Of a DNA stretch of 64,000 nucleotides, positions 26,048 through 34,939 are shown one piece after another. Position 1 is the stretch's first letter; each line of letters opens with the position of its first letter. Both the position numbers and the translations under genes were made by a program. The notes beneath the pieces are model-generated. The model did no database searches. It was not told the origin of the DNA and worked only from the letters and a program-made list of their open reading frames with translations. The stretch is from Deltaproteobacteria bacterium (GTDB lineage Bacteria; Myxococcota_A; UBA796; GCA-2862545), in NCBI GenBank assembly GCA_006226595.1, contig SBGP01000082.1, positions 1 to 64,000 on the forward strand. Reading direction: 5' to 3'.

Positions 26048-27385
26048 CTAGGTCAGCGCGGGCTCCGCGGGGAGCACGGTCTCATCGGGCTCGTCGGGTC
26101 GAGGCTTGATCAGCGGCAGCACCGCCAGACACACCACACCCGCGGCGCAGTCGAGGGCAAGGGTCGTCGGATAGCCCCAGCGCTCGACCGAGATGCCCTG
26201 CCACCAGCTCGTGTAGCTGATCGCGAGGTTCGACATCGCCATGTACAGGGTGAACTGCGTCGCCGCGACCTTGGGGTCGCACACCTTCATGAAGATGGCC
26301 ATGCGCGTGCCGTAGGTCAGCCCGGTGAAGAAGCCGTACACGACGGTCGCGTACCAGAACGTGTCGACGAGCAGCGGCAAGACCTCGCGTCCGTCCTGGT
26401 CGGGAGCCACGGGCTCGATCCACCCCACCCGGTGCATGACCAACCCCAGCGCCGCGGTGGGGATGAGCGAGAGGAGGACATACACGGCGAGGGTGCGCCG
26501 GTGACCGGTGCGGTCGGAGATCCATCCGCCGGACACGGAGCCTGCCGCGGCGGCCACGGCCCCGACGAGCCCGAGCGTCGCAATCTGCTCGTCGGACAGG
26601 CCGACCTCGACGGCGAGCGCCGCCTGGAGTGCGAGTCCCAGTGCCATGGCGCTGGCCGGCAGGAAGGCGAACACCGCGGCGGCGAGGGCCGCCGGGTTCG
26701 CGAGGAAGGACTGCACGCCGGTGCGCACGTAGGCCCAGATCTCGCGGACGACGAGCCCGGGGTCGGGGGAGTCGAGCAGCATGGTCTCGACCTCGGGGTC
26801 CTCGCGCATGAACAGCAGGGTCGTGCCCCACACGACGGCGACCATGCCCGCGACGGCGTAGAACGCCGGGGCCAGCGAGCCGGTGTAGCTCGCGAGGTAC
26901 AGCATGCCGGAGCCGCCGAGCGCCTGGCCGATGTAGGCGCCAGCGAACATCAGCCCGTTGCCGACCCCGCGCTCCTCCTCCTTGAGGCTCGACACGGCCA
27001 GCGCGTCGATGGCCACGTCCTGGAGGGCACAGAAGCCGTTCACCGCGACCATCACCCAGGTGAACAGGGCCAGCTGGTCAGAGTAGTCGACGAAGGAGCT
27101 GCCGAGCAGGCCGAGGATCATGATCGTCTGCGCGAACAGGATCCATCCGCGGCGGTGTCCCAGGGACTTGACCCCGAGCAGGTCGACCACCGGACCGAAG
27201 GCCCACTTGAAGCCCCACGGCGCATACAGCGCGCCCATGAACGCGCCCATCTCGTCGACGCCGACGCCCTCGCGCCGCATGTACACGGCAATCGCGCCGG
27301 CGGCGAAGCCGAGGGGCAAGCCCTCGGTGACATAGAGCAGGAAGAAGGCCGTGAGACGGCCCCAGCTGGTCGCGAGCAGGTTCAT
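26048..27385 (-). CDS. AmpG-like major facilitator permease
   Basis: This 445-residue protein has about 12 hydrophobic segments. The opening (RLTAFFLLYVTEGLPLGF), the following PWGFKWAFGPVVD and the LQDVAIDALAV motif match the AmpG/AT-1 branch of the MFS. AmpG imports anhydro-muropeptides for peptidoglycan recycling, while eukaryotic relatives carry acetyl-CoA. Substrate cannot be fixed by eye. The neighbouring D-glutamate-type operon and the transglycosylase genes at the left end make a wall-fragment role plausible. ATG 27385 fits the first membrane helix better than the upstream ATG at 27397. Confidence 0.75.
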   Translation of the reverse strand: MNLLATSWGRLTAFFLLYVTEGLPLGFAAGAIAVYMRREGVGVDEMGAFMGALYAPWGFKWAFGPVVDLLGVKSLGHRRGWILFAQTIMILGLLGSSFVDYSDQLALFTWVMVAVNGFCALQDVAIDALAVSSLKEEERGVGNGLMFAGAYIGQALGGSGMLYLASYTGSLAPAFYAVAGMVAVVWGTTLLFMREDPEVETMLLDSPDPGLVVREIWAYVRTGVQSFLANPAALAAAVFAFLPASAMALGLALQAALAVEVGLSDEQIATLGLVGAVAAAAGSVSGGWISDRTGHRRTLAVYVLLSLIPTAALGLVMHRVGWIEPVAPDQDGREVLPLLVDTFWYATVVYGFFTGLTYGTRMAIFMKVCDPKVAATQFTLYMAMSNLAISYTSWWQGISVERWGYPTTLALDCAAGVVCLAVLPLIKPRPDEPDETVLPAEPALT

Positions 27386-27469
27386 GGCGCGGAGCATACA
27401 CGCTTCCCCACGGCGCCCGCTGCAGACGGCGCGACGTGAAGGTGCCCTTCCAGAGCCCGCTCGGTGACG

Positions 27470-28243
27470 CTACCGGCGAGTCCGGTTGATCAGCGGCCGC
27501 ACGAAGGGCGAGCGCGCCAGCACGTCCGCGATGCGGTACAGCCGCCCCGAGATCTGCACGGAGCGCCCGGCCTCCATGCCCGCGAGGCCCTCGGCGACAA
27601 CGACGTCCGCGTCGTACCAGACCCACGATGGCAAGCCTCGCTTCATCTCGTCGAGCCCGCCGGCCGCGTGGAACTCGGTGTGCGTGAAGCCCGGACAGAG
27701 CGCGCTCACGTGCACGCCCTTGTCGCTGACGAGCACGTGAAGCTCCTTGGACAGCGCAATCACATAGGCCTTGGCGGGACCGTAGTTGGCGCCGGCGGGC
27801 CGCGTGATGCGCCCCGCCATGGAGGCGACGTTGCACACGCGTCCGTAGCCGCGCTCGACCATGCCCGGCACGAAGTGGTGGCACATGTGGGCCACGCTCA
27901 CGATCATCAGCTCGAAGAACGCCTGCTGCTGGGCCCAGTCCCGGTCCTCGAGCAGGTGCGGCCCGGCGATGCCCGCGTTGTTGATGAGCACGTCCACGTG
28001 CAGCCCGAGCTCGGTGACCTGCTCGAGCAGCATCGCGGGGGTCTCGGGGAGCGAGAGGTCGCCGGTGAGCACGTGGACCTCGGTGCCGTGCTTCGCGCGA
28101 AGGCTCTCGGCCAGGGCCTCGAGCTTCTCCTTGCGCCGCGCGACGAGGATGAGCCGGTCCCCGCGAGCGGCGAGCTGACGGGCGAACTCGGCGCCAAGGC
28201 CGGCGCTGGCTCCGGTGATCAGGGCGGTGCGGGTCTCGGGCAT
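27470..28243 (-). CDS. Short-chain dehydrogenase/reductase
   Basis: This 257-residue protein has a classical SDR fold. The nucleotide motif TGASAGLG begins at about residue 10, and an Arg-Arg pair after the second strand (LVARRKEK) suggests NADP preference. NNAG follows near 88, then the catalytic serine in NVASMAG and the Y-x3-K pair in ANYGPAKAY. Length fits. The substrate is unknown; several close groups are labelled oxidoreductases of the DltE/YqjQ type. A strong GGAGG precedes the ATG at 28243. It is co-oriented with the lipoprotein upstream and the permease downstream, but gaps of 50-84 bp leave the operon uncertain. Confidence 0.8.
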   Translation of the reverse strand: MPETRTALITGASAGLGAEFARQLAARGDRLILVARRKEKLEALAESLRAKHGTEVHVLTGDLSLPETPAMLLEQVTELGLHVDVLINNAGIAGPHLLEDRDWAQQQAFFELMIVSVAHMCHHFVPGMVERGYGRVCNVASMAGRITRPAGANYGPAKAYVIALSKELHVLVSDKGVHVSALCPGFTHTEFHAAGGLDEMKRGLPSWVWYDADVVVAEGLAGMEAGRSVQISGRLYRIADVLARSPFVRPLINRTRR

Positions 28244-28292
28244 GCAGCCTCCGTGAGGAGGCCCTGGTATCCCGCTCGCGGCCGCTGGCTTG

Positions 28293-28823
28293 CTACTCCG
28301 CGGCACACCAGGTCGCGCGGAAGTGCCCCTCGGCATCCGCCCACTCGTGGCCGATGTCGACGATGGCGTGTTCACCGGCGCGCGCGATCGCGACGTTCAC
28401 GTCGATGCGGCCGAACTCGTTCTCCCCGCGCACGCACTGGTTGAGCCACAGACCGGGGCCCACCCCACCACTCACCTGGCCGTCGGCGTCGACCGTGACC
28501 TCGGCGGAGGGCACGTACGCGAGCATCGCGCCGTCGGTGGCGTAGGGACCAGTGCGCACATCACACTCGCCGAAGTGCTCGCGCAGGGACGCACAGTCCG
28601 AAGGCCCGGGCAGATCAAAGTCCTCAGACTGACAGCGGGTCTCGGTGCGGGCGGCGGTGAGCACCAGCGCCCGCGCTCCCTCGGGCGTCGTGCACTCGAC
28701 GACCCAGCGCCGGTCGAGGGGCACGTCCGGACCGTTGCGGAGGTCGAGCTGCGGCGCACACGCCGTCAGCGTCAGCACCCACCCGAATGCACGAAACGAG
28801 GTCACCGACGGCACTCCACCCAT
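28293..28823 (-). CDS. Hypothetical lipoprotein
   Basis: This 176-residue protein has a signal and a lipobox LTAC (C at about 22). The mature part contains six cysteines, probably three disulfides, in a beta-rich context (RRWVVECTTPEGARALVL, GPGLWLNQCVRG, HFRATWCAAE). No family is recognised. GGGAGGGG precedes the ATG. The same leader sequence precedes the membrane protein at 34489-34869. Confidence 0.5.
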   Translation of the reverse strand: MGGVPSVTSFRAFGWVLTLTACAPQLDLRNGPDVPLDRRWVVECTTPEGARALVLTAARTETRCQSEDFDLPGPSDCASLREHFGECDVRTGPYATDGAMLAYVPSAEVTVDADGQVSGGVGPGLWLNQCVRGENEFGRIDVNVAIARAGEHAIVDIGHEWADAEGHFRATWCAAE

Positions 28824-28853
28824 GACCCCTCCCTAGCCTGCGACCGGCGGCCC

Positions 28854-29921
28854 CTACAGGTCGCGAAGCCCGAAGCCCGGCTCGTCGCTGGGCCACACGC
28901 AGCCGCCCTCGACGTGGACGGCCGAGACCGTGGGGTCGTCGACGAAGTCGAGGTGGCCGTCGAGGTCGGCGAGCTCCACGTTCTTGCGCGAGCACGCAAA
29001 GGCCAGGCCGCTCGCGATCGACAGCGCCGCCTCGTCCATGCACCCGACCATGACCTCGATGCCCGCGGCACGCGCGACGCCGTTCATCAGCGACGCCGCG
29101 TCGAGACCACCGACCTTGGCGAGCTTGAGGTTCACCATGTCCATCGCGTCCTTGCGCGCGAAGTGGAACGCATCCGCGAGCGACAGCACGCTCTCGTCGG
29201 CCATCACTGGGCCGCTGATCGCGCCGACCACGCGCCGCATGGAGCCGAGCTCGTCCGCCGGCGTGGGCTGCTCGAACACGGTGAGGCCCACGTCCTGGGT
29301 CTCCGCCCAGAAGTGCTCGGCCTCGGCCGCGGTGTAGCCCTGGTTCGCGTCATAGCGCAGCTCGATGCCCGGCCCGAGCGCCTGCCGCACCGCGTGGACC
29401 CGCTCGATGTCCTCCTCGACGTCGACGCCACCCTTGAGCTTGAGCGCGGTGAAGCCCTCGTCGACGAAGGCCCGCGCCCGCCGCACCGTCTCCGCCGTGG
29501 GGAGGATGAACAGGGTGACGCTGGTGCGCATATGGGTGCGATAGCCGCCCAGCAGACGCCACATCGGCAGGCCCGCCTGCTTGCCGAGCAGATCGAACAG
29601 CGCCATGTCCACCGCCGCCCGGGCCGCCGGCGCCCGCGGGAGCAAGCCGCGCATGCGCTCGATGAGCAGGGTGCGACGCAGGGCGTCCTCGCCGAGCAGC
29701 GCCGGTGCCGCGAGGTCGCGCAGGGCCTCGATGCAGCGGCTCAGATCCTCGCCGGTGACCGTCTCTTCTGGCGCTCCGATACCCAGGCCCACGTGGGGCC
29801 CGTCGGTCACGATGCGCATCGCCACGTTGGTCGCGGTGGCCACCGTCTCGGTGGCGATGGTGTACGGCTCCTTCAGCGTGAGCGGAAGCTCCTCGACCTC
29901 GACGCGAACGATGCGCATCAC
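28854..29921 (-). CDS. dgcA: Enolase-superfamily epimerase, DgcA-like
   Basis: This 355-residue protein has all residues of the muconate-lactonizing / dipeptide-epimerase group: K161-x-K163 in ALKLKGG, metal ligands D191 (YDANQ), E217 (FEQP) and D242 (ADES), and a second base K266/K269 in NLKLAKVGG. Related enzymes epimerise L-Ala-D-Glu or racemise N-acetyl-D-glutamate (DgcA). The DgcA name is favoured because a DgcN-like (DUF1611) gene lies two genes upstream in the same operon, the pair known in D-glutamate catabolism. Its start overlaps the stop of the PP-loop/creatininase gene by ATGA. A dipeptide epimerase of muropeptide recycling remains possible. Confidence 0.75.
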   Translation of the reverse strand: MMRIVRVEVEELPLTLKEPYTIATETVATATNVAMRIVTDGPHVGLGIGAPEETVTGEDLSRCIEALRDLAAPALLGEDALRRTLLIERMRGLLPRAPAARAAVDMALFDLLGKQAGLPMWRLLGGYRTHMRTSVTLFILPTAETVRRARAFVDEGFTALKLKGGVDVEEDIERVHAVRQALGPGIELRYDANQGYTAAEAEHFWAETQDVGLTVFEQPTPADELGSMRRVVGAISGPVMADESVLSLADAFHFARKDAMDMVNLKLAKVGGLDAASLMNGVARAAGIEVMVGCMDEAALSIASGLAFACSRKNVELADLDGHLDFVDDPTVSAVHVEGGCVWPSDEPGFGLRDL

Positions 29922-32236
29922 ACGTCTCCGCCGCGGGGGTGGGGGTGCAGCTCGCCGAGTGGCGTGGCCTTGAGATGCTCGACCAGTTCGACGAGGTTGT
30001 CGATGGTGAGCTTCCAGATCGCGCGGCCCTTCTCGGCGCTGGCCAACGTCGGGTCGCCGAGCGTGCCGCTCTCGGAGATGCGCGCGGTGCGCACGTACCA
30101 GTCCACGGCACTGTCCGAGTCGAAGTCGAGGTAGCGGCTGTCGAAGCGCGGCAGCTCGGCCCGCGCGTGCTCGAGGAACACCAGGTGTGGCCGGGTCGCG
30201 AGCGCCGTGGAGGTCTCGTACTCCCCGGCATGGGCATCGCCGCCGGTCTCGAGCAGGGCGCCGATCTCGGCGTCGCTGGTCTCGCCGGTGTCGACCATCG
30301 TGAAGATATGCGCATCACGATTGATGAGCTGCGCGGCGAAGTGCAGGGCGGGCGCGTTGCCACCGTGACCGTTGACGATGACGAGCTTCTTGATGCCCTG
30401 TGCCGCCGCCGCCATGCCGACCTCGTACACGAGCTGCGACAGCGTCTTCGGCGAGATCGACAGGGTGCCGGGAAAGTCGTCGTGGTGGTAGCTGACGCCG
30501 TACGGAATGAGCGGCAGCACTAGCGGCTTCGGGTCGGTGCACGCCGCCGCCACCTGCTCGCACTGGTACGCCGCGTCCCACGCGTCGATGTCCAGCGGCA
30601 GGTGCGGACCGTGCTGCTCGATGGCGCCCACCGGGAGCAGGGCCACGTCGACCTCGCGCAGGCGGCGCCCGGCCTGGGGCCAGGTGAGCTCGCCGAGGCG
30701 GTGCACCGGGTGTCCCTCGGGCCAGGCCTCCGCGGGGTTCAGGGCCCGCGCGTGCTCGTGGGCATGCGGCGTCGTGAGCCAGTCCTGTGCGAGCGGGTCG
30801 ATGGAGACCCAGGCCTCGCCGCGCTGGACCAACGAGCCGGTCGCGTGCTCGAGGAAGATGCGCCACACCGGGCCGCGCAGCGAGGCGGGCGTCGCGGTCG
30901 GCGGGGAGCGCTCCGGGTCGAAGCGCAGGCGGCTGGTGCCGGGATGGCGCTGGGCCGTCGCCGCGAACGGGCTGTCCGCAGGCACCTTGCCCTTGGCCAC
31001 GAGCAGGGCCGCGAGGTGCTGGCCATCCTCTTCCTGCTTCGCACCGCGCTCGGCGAGCGAGGACAGGCAGCGGTCCGCCATCTCGGGGGTGTAGCCGATG
31101 ACCGACGGGTCGCGGTCCAGCGCGGTGAGCATGCCCACGATGCGGCGGCACTTCTCGCAGCGGCCGCAGGGCAGCGCCCGCTCACCCTTGACCGAGGCCG
31201 CGTGGCAGCTCACCTGGAGCGCGAACAGCTCCGGGTAGCGCGCCGAGAGCACGTCCTCGATGAGCAGCTCGGACAGGGGCCGCAGCAGCGAGCACTGGGT
31301 GACACGCCACCCACGCTTGTGGAAGAAGGCGGTGAGGCGCTCGTCGAAGAACCGGCTCTGGTCGTAGTAGCCGCAGTAGTGCGCGATGCCGTCATGGATG
31401 CCGCGCTGGGTGCTGTCCCACTCGTCGCCGATGAGCAGCAGCCCGCTCCCGCGCGCGCGAAGCATGGGCAGGGTGCCGAACAGGAACACGGCCACGGTCC
31501 ACAGGCGGATCGGGTAGTCGTCCGCGCGCAGCTCCGCGAAGTCCTCGCGCACGAACGGCAGGTGCCGCAGCGCGAAGCTGTACATGCGGTCGCAGTCCAC
31601 CCACACCCGCGCGGTGCGCTCGGGACGGGTGCGCTCGAGGTGCCGCCACGCGTTGACGGCGGTGAACCAGTGTCGCCCGGACTCGTTGGCGAACAGCGAG
31701 TGCGGCGACAGGCCGAGCTCCTCGCAGATCCCCAGGGTGAGCAGGCTGTCCTTGCCACCCGACGAGAGCACCGCGGTGCCCTCCCCGAAGGCCGGCTCGG
31801 GAAGCTCGCCCTCCACCGCATCCGGAAACACCAGCGGCGCGCAGAACGCGCTCGGGTCGGCGGTCTCCGGCAGGTCGAGGGCACCTGGCACCAGGAACGG
31901 GTTGGGCTTGAGCAGCTTGTTGACCCAGATCTCGGTCGCGGTGTTGTGCGCCATCTCGGTCAGGAAGGCGCGGTCCACCGCGTCGAACGGCCCGTGCAGC
32001 ACGAGCTCGTCGCAGAACAGGCCATAGTTGAGCGCGACCTGCACGCCGATGAGGGCGGCGAGGTGCGCGTCGGTGGCCGGGTCGAGCACGGGATTCGCCC
32101 ACTTGAAGGTGAGGTCGCGGGTGTGCGACTCCCCTCCCCGCTCGATGGTGTAGGCGACGCGGAGGCGGCTCTTCTCGAGTCGCGGAGGACCGACGACCAG
32201 CCGGTCCCAGGCCTTGAGGCCCGTGGGGTCAGCCAC
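29918..32236 (-). CDS. PP-loop ATPase / creatininase-family amidohydrolase fusion
   Basis: This protein has 772 residues and starts at GTG 32236. The N-terminal half has the pyrophosphatase loop SSGGKDS at 158-164 and a zinc-type C357-x2-C360-x2-C363 (CGRCEKC). This is the layout of enzymes that adenylate a substrate and bind zinc, such as QueC-like or asparagine-synthetase-like families. From ~515 to the end is a creatininase-family domain: ALLPVGAIEQHGPHLPL (E540, H542), SYHHDDFPGT, NGHGGN at 622 and a DAHAGEYETS motif at 667. That family hydrolyses cyclic or linear amides with two metals. The two halves suggest an ATP-dependent amide step coupled to hydrolysis, which is inference. It overlaps both neighbours, DgcN-like (8 bp) and DgcA-like (4 bp). 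Confidence 0.75.
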   Translation of the reverse strand: MADPTGLKAWDRLVVGPPRLEKSRLRVAYTIERGGESHTRDLTFKWANPVLDPATDAHLAALIGVQVALNYGLFCDELVLHGPFDAVDRAFLTEMAHNTATEIWVNKLLKPNPFLVPGALDLPETADPSAFCAPLVFPDAVEGELPEPAFGEGTAVLSSGGKDSLLTLGICEELGLSPHSLFANESGRHWFTAVNAWRHLERTRPERTARVWVDCDRMYSFALRHLPFVREDFAELRADDYPIRLWTVAVFLFGTLPMLRARGSGLLLIGDEWDSTQRGIHDGIAHYCGYYDQSRFFDERLTAFFHKRGWRVTQCSLLRPLSELLIEDVLSARYPELFALQVSCHAASVKGERALPCGRCEKCRRIVGMLTALDRDPSVIGYTPEMADRCLSSLAERGAKQEEDGQHLAALLVAKGKVPADSPFAATAQRHPGTSRLRFDPERSPPTATPASLRGPVWRIFLEHATGSLVQRGEAWVSIDPLAQDWLTTPHAHEHARALNPAEAWPEGHPVHRLGELTWPQAGRRLREVDVALLPVGAIEQHGPHLPLDIDAWDAAYQCEQVAAACTDPKPLVLPLIPYGVSYHHDDFPGTLSISPKTLSQLVYEVGMAAAAQGIKKLVIVNGHGGNAPALHFAAQLINRDAHIFTMVDTGETSDAEIGALLETGGDAHAGEYETSTALATRPHLVFLEHARAELPRFDSRYLDFDSDSAVDWYVRTARISESGTLGDPTLASAEKGRAIWKLTIDNLVELVEHLKATPLGELHPHPRGGDV

Positions 32237-33311
32237 GGGCGGCGAGGTGCGGACGCAGCACCTCGATCAGCGCGTCCACGCCGTGGATCAGGGGGTCACA
32301 GACCGGGAGTCCGGTGCGGGCGCGCAGCTCCTCGCATGCGGCGTCGATCGCCTCACGGGAGTCGAGGCCCTCGTGGTTCAGCGTGATGCCACTGATCTTG
32401 CGGCCGCTGACCATCTCGAGCGCGGCAATCTGCTGCTCGATCGGCTGGATCGGGAAGCCGGGGAAGCCGTCGTACTCGAGGCGCGTCGGCGCGTGCTGGA
32501 GGAACACGACCTCCGGGCGGCAGGCCGCGAGGATCTCGAGTCCACCGGGGTACGCGGGGTTCATCAGCGCACCCTGGCCCTCGATGACGATGGCCTCGGG
32601 CTGGCGCTCGTCCCAGGCGCTGAGCACGGCGTGCTCGAGCTCACCGGCGACGAAGTCGTTGACCAGGCTGTCGAGGACCATGCTGTAGCGGGCGCCCTGG
32701 AGCCAGCCGGTCTGGCCGGTGCCGATCATCTCGACCGTGTGGCCGACCTTCTCGAGCGCATGCACGAGGATCCACGCGGTGGTGCGCTTGCCCACCGCGC
32801 TGTCGGTGCCGAGGATGGCGACCTTGAGCGAGCCCACGCTGTCGATGCGCGAGCTGAAGTGGTGCAGGTCCTTGCGGTGCGGAGGCTTGCGCACGTCGCG
32901 GATGCGCACGCCACAGGCCTCGGCGAGGGGCGCGATCTCCGCGTCCTCGGAGAGGAAGTCGTGCAGGCCGCAGTCGACATGAAGGCCCGCGCGCATGGCG
33001 GCCTTCACGGTCTCGCGTCCGTCATCGGGAAGACGCCCGCCGTCGGGGGCCATGCCGATCACGAAGTGGGTGGGGCGGATGCCCCGGGACTCGGCGTCGG
33101 CGAGGGCCGCGGCGAGGTCGGGCACCACGGGGATGCCCTTGGCGGTGCCGTCGAGGAGCTCGGCCGCGTCCTTGCCCGCGTGGGGCCGATCGATCACGGA
33201 GAGCACCTGGTAGCGGCGGGTGAAGCGCACCAGTCCGTGGGCGGTCTTGCCCTCGGGGGTGGTGTAGGCGCCATCGCACCAGACGATGGCGGGGCCGTCG
33301 AGAACGTCCAT
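32229..33311 (-). CDS. dgcN: DUF1611 family P-loop protein, DgcN-like
   Basis: This 360-residue protein has an N-terminal ~150-residue Rossmann-like domain (THFVIGMAPDGGRLP) and a P-loop GTDSAVGKRTT at 168-178. Then come GTGQTGWLQGA, the characteristic VIEGQGALMNPAYPGG and GITLNHEGL. These match DUF1611, which includes DgcN, an N-acetyltransferase of D-glutamate. In the described pathway N-acetyl-D-Glu is then racemised by DgcA. Its start overlaps the PLP enzyme stop (TGATG), and its stop overlaps the fusion gene by 8 bp, so translation is coupled throughout. ATP or acetyl-CoA use is inferred from the family. Confidence 0.75.
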   Translation of the reverse strand: MDVLDGPAIVWCDGAYTTPEGKTAHGLVRFTRRYQVLSVIDRPHAGKDAAELLDGTAKGIPVVPDLAAALADAESRGIRPTHFVIGMAPDGGRLPDDGRETVKAAMRAGLHVDCGLHDFLSEDAEIAPLAEACGVRIRDVRKPPHRKDLHHFSSRIDSVGSLKVAILGTDSAVGKRTTAWILVHALEKVGHTVEMIGTGQTGWLQGARYSMVLDSLVNDFVAGELEHAVLSAWDERQPEAIVIEGQGALMNPAYPGGLEILAACRPEVVFLQHAPTRLEYDGFPGFPIQPIEQQIAALEMVSGRKISGITLNHEGLDSREAIDAACEELRARTGLPVCDPLIHGVDALIEVLRPHLAARG

Positions 33312-34384
33312 CAGCTGGACCTCCCGGTGAGGACCACGACGTAGCGGTCCGGAGGAAGTGGGCTCTCTGCGTGCAGACGCAGGAGAGCGAGGAGACCGGC
33401 GGTGCTCGCCGGCAACACGTGAAGGGCCTGATGCTCCTTGAGGAGCTTGGCCATGTCGCGCATCTGCTTGTCGGTGGCCCCGGCCGCGAAGCCGCCGGTG
33501 CTCTGGATGGCCGCGAGCGCGGCATCCCCGTCGATGCTCTGCCAGTTGATGAGGGGCTCGTTCGTCTCGGTCTCGCGGATCTTGGCGGGATCCAGCTCCG
33601 GGCAGTGGTCGAGACCCTGCTCGAAGCCGACGACGATGGGGTTCTTCTTCCACGCGCTGCCGCCGACCATGCGCGGGACCTTGGAGGTCTTGCCGCGGCG
33701 GTAGAGGCTGCGAAACCCGCGGTGCAGGCCCGCGAGGGTGGTGCCGTTGGACATGGGCGCGGCGACGATGGCCGGCGCGTCCCGCAGCTGGTCGTAGATC
33801 TCGAAGCTCATCTCGCCATAGGCGCGAAGCTGCACGATCTCGTTGTCGCCACCGGGGTTCGCGTCGTACCACTCGTGCTCGGCGGCCATGGCCTGGCTGG
33901 CGTCGACGGCGTCCTCGTAGGTCTCGCCGGCGCGCACGATCTCGGCGCCGAGGCGCTCGATCTCCCTGACCCGCTTGGTGTGGTAGGTCTCAGGGATGAC
34001 GCACACGCAGCGCAGGCCAGCGATGCGCGTCGCCATGGCCATCGCCACGCCGTAGTTGCCGCAGGTCGCGAGGGTGACCGTGTCGAAGCTACGGCGCATG
34101 GCGTCGGCGGTCTGCGCGAAGGCGATGCGGTCCTTCTGGGTGCCCGAGGGGTTGTCGCCCTCGAACTTGAGCCAGATCTGACGCAGCCCGAAGCGACGCT
34201 CGAGGTTGCGGGCGCGGGTGAAGATCGAGTCGCCGACCTGGGACTCGAACACGTCCTCGTAGGCCTCGAGGCGCTCGTGCAGGCTCACGCTCGGATCCGC
34301 GCACAGCCGTGCGGCTTCTTCGAGGTCGAGCTCACCCAGGTGGGTCGCCGCGGCACTCAGCAGCGGGCGGGGAGCAGAAGTCAT
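33311..34384 (-). CDS. Fold-type II PLP enzyme, threonine synthase-like
   Basis: This 357-residue protein has a cofactor-binding lysine probably in NPSGTQKDRIA near residue 83, the position of the Schiff-base Lys in threonine synthase and threonine dehydratase. A phosphate/substrate loop CGNYGVA follows near 108. A Gly-rich segment and a late serine loop (LPASTAGLLAL) complete the fold. The family covers threonine synthases, dehydratases, cysteate synthase and diaminopropionate enzymes, and the reaction cannot be fixed here. It leads the four-gene overlapping operon, so it probably feeds or drains the D-glutamate-type pathway. GGAGGCGCC precedes the ATG. Confidence 0.75.
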   Translation of the reverse strand: MTSAPRPLLSAAATHLGELDLEEAARLCADPSVSLHERLEAYEDVFESQVGDSIFTRARNLERRFGLRQIWLKFEGDNPSGTQKDRIAFAQTADAMRRSFDTVTLATCGNYGVAMAMATRIAGLRCVCVIPETYHTKRVREIERLGAEIVRAGETYEDAVDASQAMAAEHEWYDANPGGDNEIVQLRAYGEMSFEIYDQLRDAPAIVAAPMSNGTTLAGLHRGFRSLYRRGKTSKVPRMVGGSAWKKNPIVVGFEQGLDHCPELDPAKIRETETNEPLINWQSIDGDAALAAIQSTGGFAAGATDKQMRDMAKLLKEHQALHVLPASTAGLLALLRLHAESPLPPDRYVVVLTGRSS

Positions 34385-34488
34385 GGCGCCTCCACGGCGT
34401 CAGTCCGGGCGTGGCCTATCGCGACGCCGCTGGTTGTCACCGTCCGCCCTGCGAAATTCACGAAGTTTGCCGATCGTTCGGCCACGTC

Positions 34489-34869
34489 TCAGGAAGGTGT
34501 GGGCGAAGAACCGTCACTTCGCGCGTGACCCACGAGTACGAGCATCCAGGTGAGCACGATCGCCAGGCCCCCGCCCTCGCGAACGACCTCGTCCGCCAGC
34601 CAGCCCGACTGGGGTCCGTACTTCATGGGATGGGGCTCATCGGGCAGGCCCCCGGCGACGAGCACGGCGAGCCACAGCACCGCGACGCCGGCGAGCACGG
34701 CCGGCGGTCGGACGTCGACCCACTTGACCTGAGCCGCGCTGACCCCCGCCGCCGCCAGGTAGTACAGGGTCCACAGCACCGGGTCCGGGTCGTTGAGCTG
34801 GAGCGCCGCCGAGGCGACGAACAGAAGGGCCATGCCCATCGTGATGATCGAGAACAGCGTCCTGGGCAT
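34489..34869 (-). CDS. TMEM220-like membrane protein
   Basis: This 126-residue protein has four hydrophobic segments. The motif AALQLNDPDPVLW after the first helix and YYLAAAGVSA are typical of the TMEM220 family, whose members are small membrane proteins of unknown function. REGGGLAI in the last part also fits. ATG 34869 follows GGAGGGG. No operon partner lies immediately next to it, and it is divergent from the secreted protein at 34940. Confidence 0.65.
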   Translation of the reverse strand: MPRTLFSIITMGMALLFVASAALQLNDPDPVLWTLYYLAAAGVSAAQVKWVDVRPPAVLAGVAVLWLAVLVAGGLPDEPHPMKYGPQSGWLADEVVREGGGLAIVLTWMLVLVGHARSDGSSPTPS

Positions 34870-34939
34870 GACCCCTCCGCGGGGAGTGTGCCTGGCGACT
34901 GTCACCGACACAAGGCGAGCGACGGGCTAGAGGGGGGCC

